DNA from: Butyrivibrio sp.
GTDB taxonomy: Bacteria; Bacillota; Clostridia; Lachnospirales; Lachnospiraceae
Assembly: GCA_024694565.1 (NCBI GenBank)
Contig: JAILJR010000192.1
Location: 17,016 to 81,015 of the forward strand
Direction: 5' to 3'
Length of the DNA: 64,000 nucleotides
Made by a program: the position numbers and the translations under genes. Shown one piece after another: positions 17,484 through 26,516 of the stretch (its first letter is position 1; every line of letters starts with the position of its first letter). Under the pieces are notes generated by a model. It was not told the origin of the DNA. It searched no databases and saw only the letters and a list, made by a program, of their open reading frames with translations.

Positions 17484-18353
17484 TTACAGTCCGTTTGCCA
17501 CCTCTACAAGGTAGTTGCCGTAGTCTGTCTTCATCAGCGGCTCAGCCAGCTTAAGAAGCTGCTCCTTGTCGATAAAGCCACGCTTATAGGCTATCTCTTC
17601 TATACAGGATATGTACAGGCCCTGTCTCTTCTGGAATGCACAGACAAAATCAGATGCATCAAGAAGCGAGTCATGGTTTCCTGTATCAAGCCATGCAAAG
17701 CCTCGGCCCATGGTCTCAACCCTGAGCTCGCCGCGGCTTAGATACTCGTTATTTATGCTGGTGATCTCAATTTCGCCTCTGGAAGAGGGCTTTACATTTG
17801 CAGCAATCTCAACAACCTTGTTGTCATAGAAGTAAAGTCCGGGAACCGCATAATTACTCTTTGGATGCTCCGGCTTTTCCTCTATGCTGATTGCCTTGCC
17901 GTTCTCGTCAAATTCAACAACGCCGTAAGCCCTTGGATCCCTGACATAGTAGCCAAATATTGTAGCTCCGCTCTCTCTGGCTGCAACCTCACGAAGGAGC
18001 CTGGAAAAGCTCTGGCCGTAAAAGATATTATCGCCAAGAACCAGCGCAACAGAATCACTTCCAATAAAATCCGCACCGATAATAAATGCATCGGCAAGTC
18101 CCCTCGGCTTGTCCTGAACTGCGTAGCTGAACTTCATGCCAAGCTGCTCACCCGTGCCGAAAAGCTCCTCAAAGACCGGCAGATCCCTTGGAGTTGATAT
18201 AATAAGCACCTCTCTGATACCTGCAAGCATAAGCGTTGAGAGAGGATAATAGATCATCGGTTTGTCATAAACAGGCATCATCTGCTTGGACATTGCCCTT
18301 GTAAGAGGATAAAGACGTGTTCCCGATCCTCCGGCCAAAATAATACCTTTCAT
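17484..18353 (-). CDS. rfbA: Glucose-1-phosphate thymidylyltransferase
   Basis: A 289-residue enzyme making dTDP-glucose from dTTP and glucose-1-phosphate. Seen: [17 protein letters not shown] at the N-terminus, [45 protein letters not shown] and [16 protein letters not shown]: all family landmarks at normal spacing. ATG at 18353 is the start (AAGGAG 7 nt upstream); an upstream in-frame ATG would add a non-conserved extension overlapping rfbB. It lies 14 bp after rfbB. Phosphoglucomutase at 5015 can supply its substrate. Confidence 0.96.
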   Translation of the reverse strand: MKGIILAGGSGTRLYPLTRAMSKQMMPVYDKPMIYYPLSTLMLAGIREVLIISTPRDLPVFEELFGTGEQLGMKFSYAVQDKPRGLADAFIIGADFIGSDSVALVLGDNIFYGQSFSRLLREVAARESGATIFGYYVRDPRAYGVVEFDENGKAISIEEKPEHPKSNYAVPGLYFYDNKVVEIAANVKPSSRGEIEITSINNEYLSRGELRVETMGRGFAWLDTGNHDSLLDASDFVCAFQKRQGLYISCIEEIAYKRGFIDKEQLLKLAEPLMKTDYGNYLVEVANGL

Positions 18354-18367
18354 AGGTTGCTCCTTTC

Positions 18368-19453
18368 TTAGCGGTTTGAGTACATCTTTTCGTAGTACTT
18401 CTCGTAGTCGCCGCTGGTTACGTGTTCCATCCACTCCTGGTTGTCAAAGTACCACTTGATGGTCTTGCGGATACCATCCTTGAACATGGTCTCAGGCTCC
18501 CAGCCGATTTCTGCCTTGATCTTGTCAGGAGCGATTGCGTAGCGCCTGTCATGTCCCTTTCTGTCTGCAACATATGTAATAAGGTCATAGTTCAGATGCT
18601 CTTTTCTCGGATCGGAATCATCCAGCTCTTCCCTGAGGATATCAATAATAGTCTTTACAATCTCAATGTTCTGCTTCTCATTGTGTCCGCCTACATTATA
18701 GGTCTCAAACAGGCGTCCCTTCTCCTGCACCATATCGATAGCCTTGGCGTGATCCTCAACATAGAGCCAGTCGCGGACATTCTTGCCATCACCGTATACA
18801 GGAAGCTTCTTGCCCTCAAGAGCATTGTGTATGATGAGAGGAATGAGCTTCTCCGGAAACTGGAAAGGTCCATAGTTGTTTGAGCAGTTGGTAATGTTGG
18901 CCGGGAACCTGTAGGTGTCCATATATGCCTTCACCAGCATGTCTGAGCTTGCCTTGCTTGCTGAGTAAGGGCTGTGAGGTGAATAAGGTGTTGTCTCATA
19001 GAAAAATGCTGTTGGATCATCATCCAGTGAACCATATACCTCATCTGTAGAAACATGGAGGAACTTCTTGCCCTCCTTAAAGGTTCCGTCAGGGAGCTCC
19101 CATGCCTTCTTTGCAGCATTGAGCATTGTAGCTGTTCCAAGAACATTGGTCTGCACAAACACCTCAGGGTTAACGATTGACCTGTCCACATGACTCTCAG
19201 CCGCAAAATGAACAACCCTGTCTATATCATTTTCTTCAAAAATCCTGTTGATGGCATCCCTGTCGCAGATGTCTGCCTTGATAAACGTATAATTCTCTCT
19301 CCCCTCAACATCCTTGAGGTTCTCAAGATTCCCCGCATAAGTAAGCACATCAACATTGATTATCCTTATCTCGTTGTCATACTTCTTAAACATGTAATTA
19401 ATATAATTTGACCCAATAAACCCAGCTCCTCCGGTAACTAAATAAGTTCTCAT
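18368..19453 (-). CDS. rfbB: dTDP-glucose 4,6-dehydratase
   Basis: A 361-residue short-chain dehydrogenase/reductase that makes dTDP-4-keto-6-deoxyglucose. Seen: NAD loop [10 protein letters not shown] (7-16), [21 protein letters not shown], the catalytic tyrosine in [12 protein letters not shown], and [15 protein letters not shown] with RDWLYVEDH. Start ATG with AAGGAAAG upstream. It heads the rfbB-rfbA pair; the 187-bp gap upstream has no promoter I would defend. Product may feed rhamnose synthesis or the StrS-like aminotransferase at 45152. Confidence 0.96.
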   Translation of the reverse strand: MRTYLVTGGAGFIGSNYINYMFKKYDNEIRIINVDVLTYAGNLENLKDVEGRENYTFIKADICDRDAINRIFEENDIDRVVHFAAESHVDRSIVNPEVFVQTNVLGTATMLNAAKKAWELPDGTFKEGKKFLHVSTDEVYGSLDDDPTAFFYETTPYSPHSPYSASKASSDMLVKAYMDTYRFPANITNCSNNYGPFQFPEKLIPLIIHNALEGKKLPVYGDGKNVRDWLYVEDHAKAIDMVQEKGRLFETYNVGGHNEKQNIEIVKTIIDILREELDDSDPRKEHLNYDLITYVADRKGHDRRYAIAPDKIKAEIGWEPETMFKDGIRKTIKWYFDNQEWMEHVTSGDYEKYYEKMYSNR

Positions 19454-19640
19454 CTCAGCTTTCCTTTCTGTGTTATTTTTTATGAAATAAAGTCCTGTAA
19501 AGACTCATCCACTTTGTTGTCTTATACCTGTGGATATGCTCGCAGGTGCTTCTGAAGCTGCTTGTTCAATATGCACAGCAAAAGCCATCCGGGCAGACTT
19601 TTGCAGGTCGGCTCGATAAATTACCAAACTGCGCTTCTTT

Positions 19641-21170
19641 TCACTGACATAGTATATCACAAGACAAAGCGAGGTAAAAGAGTCCCATACTGTAGCACAT
19701 ATACCGGGGCTGCGGAAATATCATGGATCCTGTCACCACGCAGTTAATAAGCAGCCCGCTGATCACCACGAAGCTCATCACCAGATATCTTCTGCGCAGC
19801 GTCGTAAGCTCTTTGTCCCTGCCCTTTTCATCAGTCCTGTAAAGCGCCTTTGTCCGCACAAGCAGCAAAACAAACACTACGAAAAATATAATATAAATGA
19901 TAAATGACACGCTGACAAGTACCCTTGGACTAATATTAGCATTCGAAATAACCATAGCCTTTAACAGATTTGCTGTAAAGACATAAACTACTCCCCCGTC
20001 TTCGCCTGAAGCTATTTTGGAAAAAGAATTCGACAGAAGCCTCTTAAACAGCTCTGCCTCCACCTCATTTTCCTTTATCATGGCCATTGGCCCGGAAAGC
20101 CCCGGAAAGTGCTGTGAAACATACTCATCGCACCTTGGAAGAACGACATCAAAGCCTATAACATCATAGCTCTCCGCATAATGACTTGCCATTGCGACCC
20201 AGTCCGAATTCAGGACATTTGACTTCTCCTTCAGCTCATAGCCCGGTGCATAATCAATTGTCAGCTTTTGAGAGACGCAGTCATTATATATCTCAGAATA
20301 AAGAAGCGTGATTTCGGGGAACTTCTCAGGATCAGAATCCTCGAATATAACTGCATCCTGGTAATCTGCAGTATACAGGAGCGTACAAAGTCCGCCCTTA
20401 CTGTTTCCTGTGTGTCCTGCAAACACACCTCTCACAGCCAGATTGTAGGTGCAGTCAAGAATGTTGATCAGAAAGAATGCCACAACTACCGCGATCGCTG
20501 TGTAACTGAATCTGTTCAGGGAACGGTATTTTTTAACAAAAAGATGCAGTACAAATGAGGTAAAGCCCCACATTATGAGCACTATCAGCATCTGCTTTCG
20601 GATGCTCCCCATCAGTACCGCCAGAGCAGCAAGCTCAAGGCACTTCTTTTTATCATAATCATCAAAGCTCTTTTGGAGCAGCACCGTAAATATGACAAAG
20701 AGCGGCATCGCAAGTGACTCTGTCATTATAGCCTCTGAGTACATCGACCCTCTTCCTGCCACAAATCTGTTGAGGGCTGAAACTGCCACCTGAAGTCCCA
20801 TGGCAATCGCCGATAATATAAGCGCCCTCTTATCTGAAAGAGCTCTCGCAGAAATGTCAAAGACATACTTTCCAAGCACAATTGCCGCAGCTATCCACAG
20901 AATGCTCTGGAGTATTATCGCTGCAGTCAGGTAGGCCGGCTGTCCGTAGGGCTGTGCCGTTATCTTCAGCATCTCACATATTTTTCTGAGCGCCAAAAGA
21001 AACAGTGGATAGACCGGCTCCCTGGAAAAATCCATGGATTCGTAGCTCGGACTGTCCACGCACCACTCGGGCCCGTCATAGAGCCCCACGCCAATATAGA
21101 ATAATGTCAAGAGAGCAAAGGCAGGGACGTATGGAAACGTCCCGCCTTTGCTCATTTTTGATGAAACCAT
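19641..21170 (-). CDS. Polytopic membrane protein, GT-C glycosyltransferase-like
   Basis: A 509-residue protein with roughly ten hydrophobic segments. The first extracytoplasmic loop has acidic residues and the pattern VDSPSYESMDFSREPVYPLFL, which has the look of the catalytic loop in polyprenyl-phosphate-sugar-dependent GT-C enzymes; a second large loop lies at about 260-390. No named family could be fixed. ATG at 21170 follows an AAGGAGATTAA site. Its first 20 codons contain a near-perfect 17-bp inverted repeat, and a long foldback repeat lies upstream. It lies between the GH25 hydrolase and rfbB. Function as an outer-face sugar transferase is inferred. Confidence 0.7.
   Translation of the reverse strand: MVSSKMSKGGTFPYVPAFALLTLFYIGVGLYDGPEWCVDSPSYESMDFSREPVYPLFLLALRKICEMLKITAQPYGQPAYLTAAIILQSILWIAAAIVLGKYVFDISARALSDKRALILSAIAMGLQVAVSALNRFVAGRGSMYSEAIMTESLAMPLFVIFTVLLQKSFDDYDKKKCLELAALAVLMGSIRKQMLIVLIMWGFTSFVLHLFVKKYRSLNRFSYTAIAVVVAFFLINILDCTYNLAVRGVFAGHTGNSKGGLCTLLYTADYQDAVIFEDSDPEKFPEITLLYSEIYNDCVSQKLTIDYAPGYELKEKSNVLNSDWVAMASHYAESYDVIGFDVVLPRCDEYVSQHFPGLSGPMAMIKENEVEAELFKRLLSNSFSKIASGEDGGVVYVFTANLLKAMVISNANISPRVLVSVSFIIYIIFFVVFVLLLVRTKALYRTDEKGRDKELTTLRRRYLVMSFVVISGLLINCVVTGSMIFPQPRYMCYSMGLFYLALSCDILCQ
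21113..21153 (-). promoter_or_regulatory. Strong hairpin inside the 5' coding region of the GT-C-like gene
   Basis: Plus-strand arms 21113-21130 and 21137-21153 pair over 17 bp with a single bulged base around a 6-nt loop. It covers codons about 6 to 20 of the gene starting at 21170. Such a stem close to the start codon could slow ribosomes or control translation. Confidence 0.5.
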
Positions 21171-21486
21171 TTAATCTCCTTATTTAAACCGACATATCCG
21201 GTAAGCCTGTGTAAGCTTCCGGGGCCGTACGACCTTATCACCATAAACAGGTGATTTGAACATCTGATGATGGCACCGGCGAAACTCAATTTTTTAATCC
21301 GGCATGAACATATTTCACAAGCGGCTGAGTGGGTCTTTGTGCTCGTTGGCACTTAGGCACTGTACTTTAGTGCCTTAGTACCAACGAGCACAACTCAGCG
21401 GTAGCGTCCCCGAAGCGATTGGGCAATATGTTCACGCCCTCGATACACTACAGGCTTTTACAGGTGGCATCATCTGACTCCAATTA
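21171..21486. other. 316-bp intergenic region between GH25 hydrolase and GT-C-like gene
   Basis: Contains the foldback repeat (21266-21474) filling most of the gap and the ribosome site of the downstream gene. I see no convincing promoter and no small gene. The palindrome could terminate transcription of the hydrolase gene. Confidence 0.6.
21266..21474. mobile_element. 209-bp foldback (MITE-like) element
   Basis: The whole stretch is a nested imperfect palindrome centred near 21365. Outer ends 21266-21277 and 21463-21474 pair 11 of 12; inner arms 21301-21314 and 21425-21438 pair 13 of 14; 21324-21330 pairs with 21393-21399; the core arms 21338-21361 and 21369-21392 pair 22 of 24. No protein is encoded. 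Its right 35 bp (21425-21459) recur at 41947-41981 with 33 matches. Confidence 0.65.
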
Positions 21487-24400
21487 TCAGTTGTTGTAGA
21501 GAATATTCATATCAACATCTCCGGAAATACCTGAAACCTTTCCCTTTGATGTGTACTGCCACATGTCATATCTTGACTTGGTATAAGTAACTGATGCGGC
21601 ATACTGTGCAAGCCAGATCTTGTAGTTCGTCAGCTCGGAAACATTGATCTTCTCGGTAAACCAGGTCTTGTTGGCATAGACGCCTGCCCTGTAACCGGCA
21701 TTCTGGATTGTTCCGCAGAACGCTTTGATATTGGCTGTACGCTGGCTTACGCTTATGGAGTCTGCTCTTCCGTTGCTGGCTTCTACGTCAAGATAGATAG
21801 GGAAGCTGAGGCTGTAGCCGCTTACCAGGTCAAGTACCATTGATGCCTCTTCAACTGCCTCAACCTCGTTGATAGCCTGTGTAAAGAAATATACACCAAC
21901 CCTGAGTCCTGCGTTGATCGCCCCCTGGATATTTGTCCTGAACTTGGGATCTTCGATGAGGGCACCCTCTGAAGAGCCTCTGTAGCCACATCTTATAATA
22001 ACAAATTGTACTCCTGAATTCTTAACCTTGTTCCAGTCAATGCTGCCATTCCATTTGCTGACATCGATTCCCATCGTTCCTGAAGCAGTGGTCAGAACAC
22101 CATTTTTATCAAATGTGTACTTCGCTCCCTGAATTACCTGCTCACCCGTTACCGGTTTGCCATCCTTATCATAGTAATAGGTCTTGCCGTCGATGGTCTG
22201 CCAGCCTGTATACTTGTAGTTCGTTGAAGTCGAACCAGAGGACTTCTTGGTGTAGAACTTGGTTCCGTTGAAGTAGTCGTCAACAGTTGCTATTCTGTAG
22301 GTTCCGTCGGCATTTTTTACATAAACGGTATTTCCATCATTGTCCTTTAACTGGGTTGTATTGTCAATGATCTTTACACCGACCTTAGCATCATTGTAGC
22401 CGTCTGCGGAAACAGTGATCTGTGATATTCCAAGGCCGACTCCCTTTACGGTTCCGTCCGCTGCCACTGTTGCCACCTGGGTGTTGCCCGATGTGAATTT
22501 TGCTTTGATCGAAGAATCCTCAAGCTCGATCTTAACCGTTCTGCCCTTGGCAGTTGTAATCTCTGTCTTCTTAACCTTTATGTCCTTATCAGCCTTTTTG
22601 ACAACTGTTACCTTTACAACCGCATCATTGTAGCCCTCTGCTGATACTGTGATATTTGCAGTACCCTCTGACATTGCAGCCACCTGGCCATTCTCATCAA
22701 CGATGGCTACAAGCTGGTTGCTGGAAGTAAATGTGGCTGACTTAGGGCCTGTAACTGCAATGAAATCAAGTGAGCCAACTGTCATCTTGAGCTGTGATGT
22801 GCTAAGGGACATGTTTGACTGGTTTGCATTGACAACCTTGACCTCAACCTCTGCAAAATGCTCATTGTCAGTATATACAATGATCTTTGTCTTTCCCTCT
22901 TTGTTGCCGCCAACCTGTCCGTCAGCTGTCACGATAGCTATGCTCTCGTCCTGTGACTGATAAATGATTGGCTTGCCGGCTGTTGCAGCAATCTTTCCTA
23001 CTTCACCAACCTTAAGCGTAAGGCTCTTTGTTTTGCAGCTGAACGTGCCGTCCGTAGTCTGCTGAGTCTGCTGCCCAGCCTTCTTTACTGTGACCACAAC
23101 GCCTGCATCAGCACATCCCTCTGATGAAACCCTGACAGCAGTCGTTCCCTCGGAAATACCTGCCACAGTTCCGTCTCCTGCCACCTGAACGATGGAATTA
23201 TCTTCCGAGGAGAAGCTCACTGCACCGGGTGCAGAAGCCTGTATCTTACCAAATCCTCCTACTTCAAGTGTAATGCTCGTTGTATCCAGCTGAATCTGTC
23301 CCTGTGTCTGCCCTGCGCCTTCTGCGTTTCCTGCATTTTGCTGGTTGTACAGTTCAACAAGCTGCTGTAGCTGCTCATCAGTAAATGTTGCAACTGCCGG
23401 AGCTCTCAAAACAGCTTTTGCTATCGACGAAGCGGTAAATGCCCTGTCGTTTGACACTGTTCCTGTCTTTGCAGTCAAAACTTCACCGGACAGTGCATAG
23501 TTTTTCATCTGAACAACTGTAGTAAAGGCACCGGTGCCATTTTCGCCGCTGCGCTCAAGCTTTCCGCTGAGTGTCGGATCAACAATTGCAGACTTGTCTA
23601 TCTCCTGGAACTCAAATTCACCCTCGCCTGCCACTGTTCCCTGTGTTGTGGGAGCAGCCGGTGTCGTCTCGGGCTGAGTCTGGGTTGTCTCAGGCTGAGT
23701 CTGGGTCTGGGTTTGAGTCTGGGTTTGAGTCTGGGTCTGCTGAGTATTCTCGGTCTTTGCAGGAGCTTCCGGTGTCTTTGTGCTCTCTACATACTCAACT
23801 GTATCCTTGAGCTGTGATTCAACCACTGTCTGTACCTGGGTATCTTCAGCAGCTGCATTTACCTCTGATTCCTTCTTGACCTCGTTGCTGACATCGACCT
23901 TCTTCATTGCCACAGTCCCTTTAACAGAAAGAGACTCGGTCCTGGTGTCCATTGTATAATTGGCATAATCTTCAGAAAGTGCCACAGGAGTTATCTTGTA
24001 TGTACCTGACGTGAGATTGTTCTTGTAGATGATGCCATCCATATCGTGGTCATCATAGGTAATTGTCGTCCCGTCAGGGTTAACTACCGTCACCTCAAAG
24101 TGCACGCCGCTTATGAGCTTGCCGTTTGCGGCATTGGTGAACTTTATCTTCATGTCACTCTTTACGGATGTAAGTGAAACCTTAACAGTGACATTCTTGT
24201 TTTCGTCCTCTTCCTCCAGCTCCCTTTCCTCGCCTTTAACCTCGGGAGTATCTGCTTCCTGAGCCTGCGCTGCAGCGTTTTCCTCAATCATCGCAGCGGC
24301 CATGGCTTTTGCACGCTCCGCATCGGCAATGGCTATAAGTCCGCTCTGTCCCACAACCTCAGAAACGCCAAAGGTCGACCCGACATTGGAAAAAGAGCCC

Positions 24401-25236
24401 AGCTCTTCTGTCTTGGACAGCGCCTTTGAGTAAAATGAGAATGTGAAGATCGAGCCTGCCAGAAGCACAACTGCAACTGCCGCAGCAGCCCGCTCTACAC
24501 CGGAGGAATTCTTTATGGCACCTATGATCCTTGCTCCAAGGCCTTCATCCGAACCATCATAGTCATCATAATCTCTCCTGCCCGGTCCATAGTCGTCGTA
24601 GTCATAGTCGTCATCATCCCGGTAGTCGTCATATTCCTCTTCATAATCCGGCTCATCACCGCGCTCATAGGCTTCGCGCTCCAGATCCTCAGAGCTTTTT
24701 GTAAAGCGTCCCTCTTCCTCAAAGTCGCCATCCGCATAGCGGCTCTCCTCTTCGTCAGCATACTTCTCAGAGTCATCTTCTGCATACCGCTCAGAATTGT
24801 CTTCAGCATACCTTTCTGAATCCACTTCCGCATACTGCCTGGTGTCGTCTTCAGCATACCCATCAGAGACCCCTGCGGCATAACGCCCGTCTTCCTCATA
24901 TGAGTACTGCCCGGCCCTGCCATTATCAGGGTCGTCTTCATAGCGCTCGCTCACGGCATCTCTATTATCATCATAATAATTCCCGCTCGCAGCGTTATCA
25001 GAGTCATCATCGTAACGCTCATCCGGGATATCACCGGGATCGTCAGAGTGGTCAGCTTCTCTGTCATATGCATTATGACCGGCCTCTACATCTCCCCCGA
25101 CATAGTCGTCATCCTCTGCATAAGCTTTGTCACCGCACTCGTCATCGTCGTCATATTCAAGATCGAGGTCAATGATGTCCTCATCAACCATTTGACTCTT
25201 AACCTTCTTTCCAAACAGATTGATACTTTTTTTCAT
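21487..25236 (-). CDS. Membrane-anchored GH25 lysozyme-like hydrolase with Ig-like repeats and acidic tyrosine-rich cytoplasmic tail
   Basis: A 1249-residue protein. Seen in order: an unusually long acidic cytoplasmic region (1-240, Asp/Glu/Tyr rich) with octapeptide repeats of the form SERYAEDD (about 132-170); one membrane helix (about 249-270); extracytoplasmic linkers including a Thr-Gln repeat (TQTQ); about four bacterial Ig-like (Big_2) repeats; one choline/cell-wall-binding-like repeat (YKYTGWQTIDGKTYYYDKDG); and a GH25 catalytic domain (1056-1249) with GIDVSKWNG and the acidic pair in YLDVEAS. GH25 enzymes cleave the MurNAc-GlcNAc bond of peptidoglycan. ATG at 25236 is chosen (MKKSINLF), with AAGGAAA/GGGGA upstream; an ATG 11 codons earlier is possible. 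It has its own promoter and a terminator upstream. Confidence 0.9.
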   Translation of the reverse strand: MKKSINLFGKKVKSQMVDEDIIDLDLEYDDDDECGDKAYAEDDDYVGGDVEAGHNAYDREADHSDDPGDIPDERYDDDSDNAASGNYYDDNRDAVSERYEDDPDNGRAGQYSYEEDGRYAAGVSDGYAEDDTRQYAEVDSERYAEDNSERYAEDDSEKYADEEESRYADGDFEEEGRFTKSSEDLEREAYERGDEPDYEEEYDDYRDDDDYDYDDYGPGRRDYDDYDGSDEGLGARIIGAIKNSSGVERAAAAVAVVLLAGSIFTFSFYSKALSKTEELGSFSNVGSTFGVSEVVGQSGLIAIADAERAKAMAAAMIEENAAAQAQEADTPEVKGEERELEEEDENKNVTVKVSLTSVKSDMKIKFTNAANGKLISGVHFEVTVVNPDGTTITYDDHDMDGIIYKNNLTSGTYKITPVALSEDYANYTMDTRTESLSVKGTVAMKKVDVSNEVKKESEVNAAAEDTQVQTVVESQLKDTVEYVESTKTPEAPAKTENTQQTQTQTQTQTQTQTQPETTQTQPETTPAAPTTQGTVAGEGEFEFQEIDKSAIVDPTLSGKLERSGENGTGAFTTVVQMKNYALSGEVLTAKTGTVSNDRAFTASSIAKAVLRAPAVATFTDEQLQQLVELYNQQNAGNAEGAGQTQGQIQLDTTSITLEVGGFGKIQASAPGAVSFSSEDNSIVQVAGDGTVAGISEGTTAVRVSSEGCADAGVVVTVKKAGQQTQQTTDGTFSCKTKSLTLKVGEVGKIAATAGKPIIYQSQDESIAIVTADGQVGGNKEGKTKIIVYTDNEHFAEVEVKVVNANQSNMSLSTSQLKMTVGSLDFIAVTGPKSATFTSSNQLVAIVDENGQVAAMSEGTANITVSAEGYNDAVVKVTVVKKADKDIKVKKTEITTAKGRTVKIELEDSSIKAKFTSGNTQVATVAADGTVKGVGLGISQITVSADGYNDAKVGVKIIDNTTQLKDNDGNTVYVKNADGTYRIATVDDYFNGTKFYTKKSSGSTSTNYKYTGWQTIDGKTYYYDKDGKPVTGEQVIQGAKYTFDKNGVLTTASGTMGIDVSKWNGSIDWNKVKNSGVQFVIIRCGYRGSSEGALIEDPKFRTNIQGAINAGLRVGVYFFTQAINEVEAVEEASMVLDLVSGYSLSFPIYLDVEASNGRADSISVSQRTANIKAFCGTIQNAGYRAGVYANKTWFTEKINVSELTNYKIWLAQYAASVTYTKSRYDMWQYTSKGKVSGISGDVDMNILYNN

Positions 25237-25355
25237 AACGTCCCCATTTCCTTCAGTGAAACCGAACAATACACTAACATCAACATGTAGTAAATACTCG
25301 CAAATCCGCTCTAAATCTAGTAATACAGACTTATTCTATACTACATCTTAATGTG

Positions 25356-25384
25356 ATAATAACATTTAAATTGTATACATTCAA
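25356..25384 (-). promoter_or_regulatory. Promoter of the GH25 hydrolase gene
   Basis: Minus strand: TTGAAT, 17-nt spacer, TATTAT, about 120 nt upstream of the start codon, in an AT-rich gap following a terminator. A long leader is implied. Confidence 0.65.
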
Positions 25385-25421
25385 CCTATTTCATGAAAAA
25401 TTGAATTAATTTTCAGAAAAC

Positions 25422-25439
25422 TGTCACATGTGTCACATG
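25422..25439 (-). promoter_or_regulatory. Tandem 9-bp direct repeat upstream of the GH25 promoter
   Basis: CATGTGACA occurs twice in direct contact on the minus strand, 38 bp upstream of the -35 box: a typical distance for an activator site. No regulator gene is in the window. Confidence 0.4.
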
Positions 25440-25448
25440 AATAAAATT

Positions 25449-25494
25449 AGCTATGCGGCAGTCAAAAATAAACAAACAAGACTACCGCATAGCT
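25449..25494 (-). terminator. Rho-independent terminator after the SGNH-like gene
   Basis: 15-nt arms (14 of 15 paired; AGCTATGCGG core) around a 16-nt T-rich loop, followed by AATTTTATT. It starts 12 nt after the stop codon of the gene at 25506 and separates it from the hydrolase promoter. Confidence 0.7.
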
Positions 25495-25505
25495 TCTGCC
25501 ATCAT

Positions 25506-26498
25506 TTAGTACTCCCCTCTATATACAACTGACACAAAGTGCTCCGCCATGTGTTCATTGCAGGCTGCATTCACATGTATATTATCCAACAGCCACTCAT
25601 CACTGTTGTCCTCGTGTATCGTACCATAGTAATTGTCTATAAAGGTCACCCCGGTTGCACCGGACACATCGATCATAAACTGTCTGTAAGTCGTTAGCCT
25701 TCCATTTCCAAAGTCAGACATGTCCCCACTTACAATAGCCCCTTCGGAGTTATATGCATAGCACATGGGAAAAGACATGCACACTATCCTGATAAACGGG
25801 TACTTATCCTGCAGAAGCCTGATGCCTGCATAAAGCGCTCCACTATAGGTGATCGGGTCGGAATCATCATCCGGATTCATTCCAATGCGAAGCTTAATAT
25901 AGTCCTGGGCATCATAGAAGATAACCAGCGTATCCACACTGCTCATATCAAGGTCCTCAAGCAGCTTCGTGGTATTAGCATATGTCGGGTCATCAGTAAG
26001 TCCCGCAGCTTCCTCCATCAGTGCAAAGTCCCTGCTGACAATCGACCGGCTCACATTGTAAAAGCTGAATGCATCCATCGGAAAGCTTTCATCATACTGT
26101 GCATTCTTGTTAGCCACAGTGCTTCCCGTAAATCCGCCCTTGTAAACCCTGGCTCCGGTTTTTTGACCAACCTGCTCAACGAAGCCCTCATCGTTGTTGT
26201 AGAAGGTCAGAATATCATTTCCAAGAAACAGGATTGTCTCAACACCGTCATCCTCATGAAGGGCCTTCTTGTCCTCCGGCAGAAGAAACACCTGGTCCTC
26301 TACCTCTACCTCAAAATCCCCCTCCACAACACCCTCGGTCCTGACCGTGCCCATATTCCATCTGACCAGCCTGAAAACCGAAAAGGCGATGACTCCCAGG
26401 ATCAGTGCAATAACAATGACATGCACATAAACAGGAATCCCGCCTTTGGATTCCTTCCCTGCTCTGCGCCTTTTCCCCCGTCTTCTTTCATCCTCCAT
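25506..26498 (-). CDS. Anchored SGNH-fold-like protein lacking the usual nucleophile serine
   Basis: A 330-residue protein: basic cytoplasmic tail (1-20), one membrane helix (about 23-46), and an extracytoplasmic domain resembling SGNH/GDSL hydrolases. Block I reads ILFLGNDIL (about 89-97), where the canonical GDS serine is replaced by Asp; the C-terminal Asp-His block is present as DNIHVN. The block III GxN motif is not obvious (VIFYDAQDY). SGNH proteins in glycan clusters usually add or remove acyl groups; without the serine this may be a binding or inactive member, or use another residue. Start ATG with GAGGAG upstream, 18 bp from the preceding gene. A terminator follows. Confidence 0.7.
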   Translation of the reverse strand: MEDERRRGKRRRAGKESKGGIPVYVHVIVIALILGVIAFSVFRLVRWNMGTVRTEGVVEGDFEVEVEDQVFLLPEDKKALHEDDGVETILFLGNDILTFYNNDEGFVEQVGQKTGARVYKGGFTGSTVANKNAQYDESFPMDAFSFYNVSRSIVSRDFALMEEAAGLTDDPTYANTTKLLEDLDMSSVDTLVIFYDAQDYIKLRIGMNPDDDSDPITYSGALYAGIRLLQDKYPFIRIVCMSFPMCYAYNSEGAIVSGDMSDFGNGRLTTYRQFMIDVSGATGVTFIDNYYGTIHEDNSDEWLLDNIHVNAACNEHMAEHFVSVVYRGEY

Positions 26499-26516
26499 AT
26501 TTCTCTCCTCATCACA

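Noticed and set aside
23680..23745. Short-unit tandem DNA repeat
   Set aside because: It encodes the Thr-Gln repeat linker of the GH25 hydrolase, so coding explains it.
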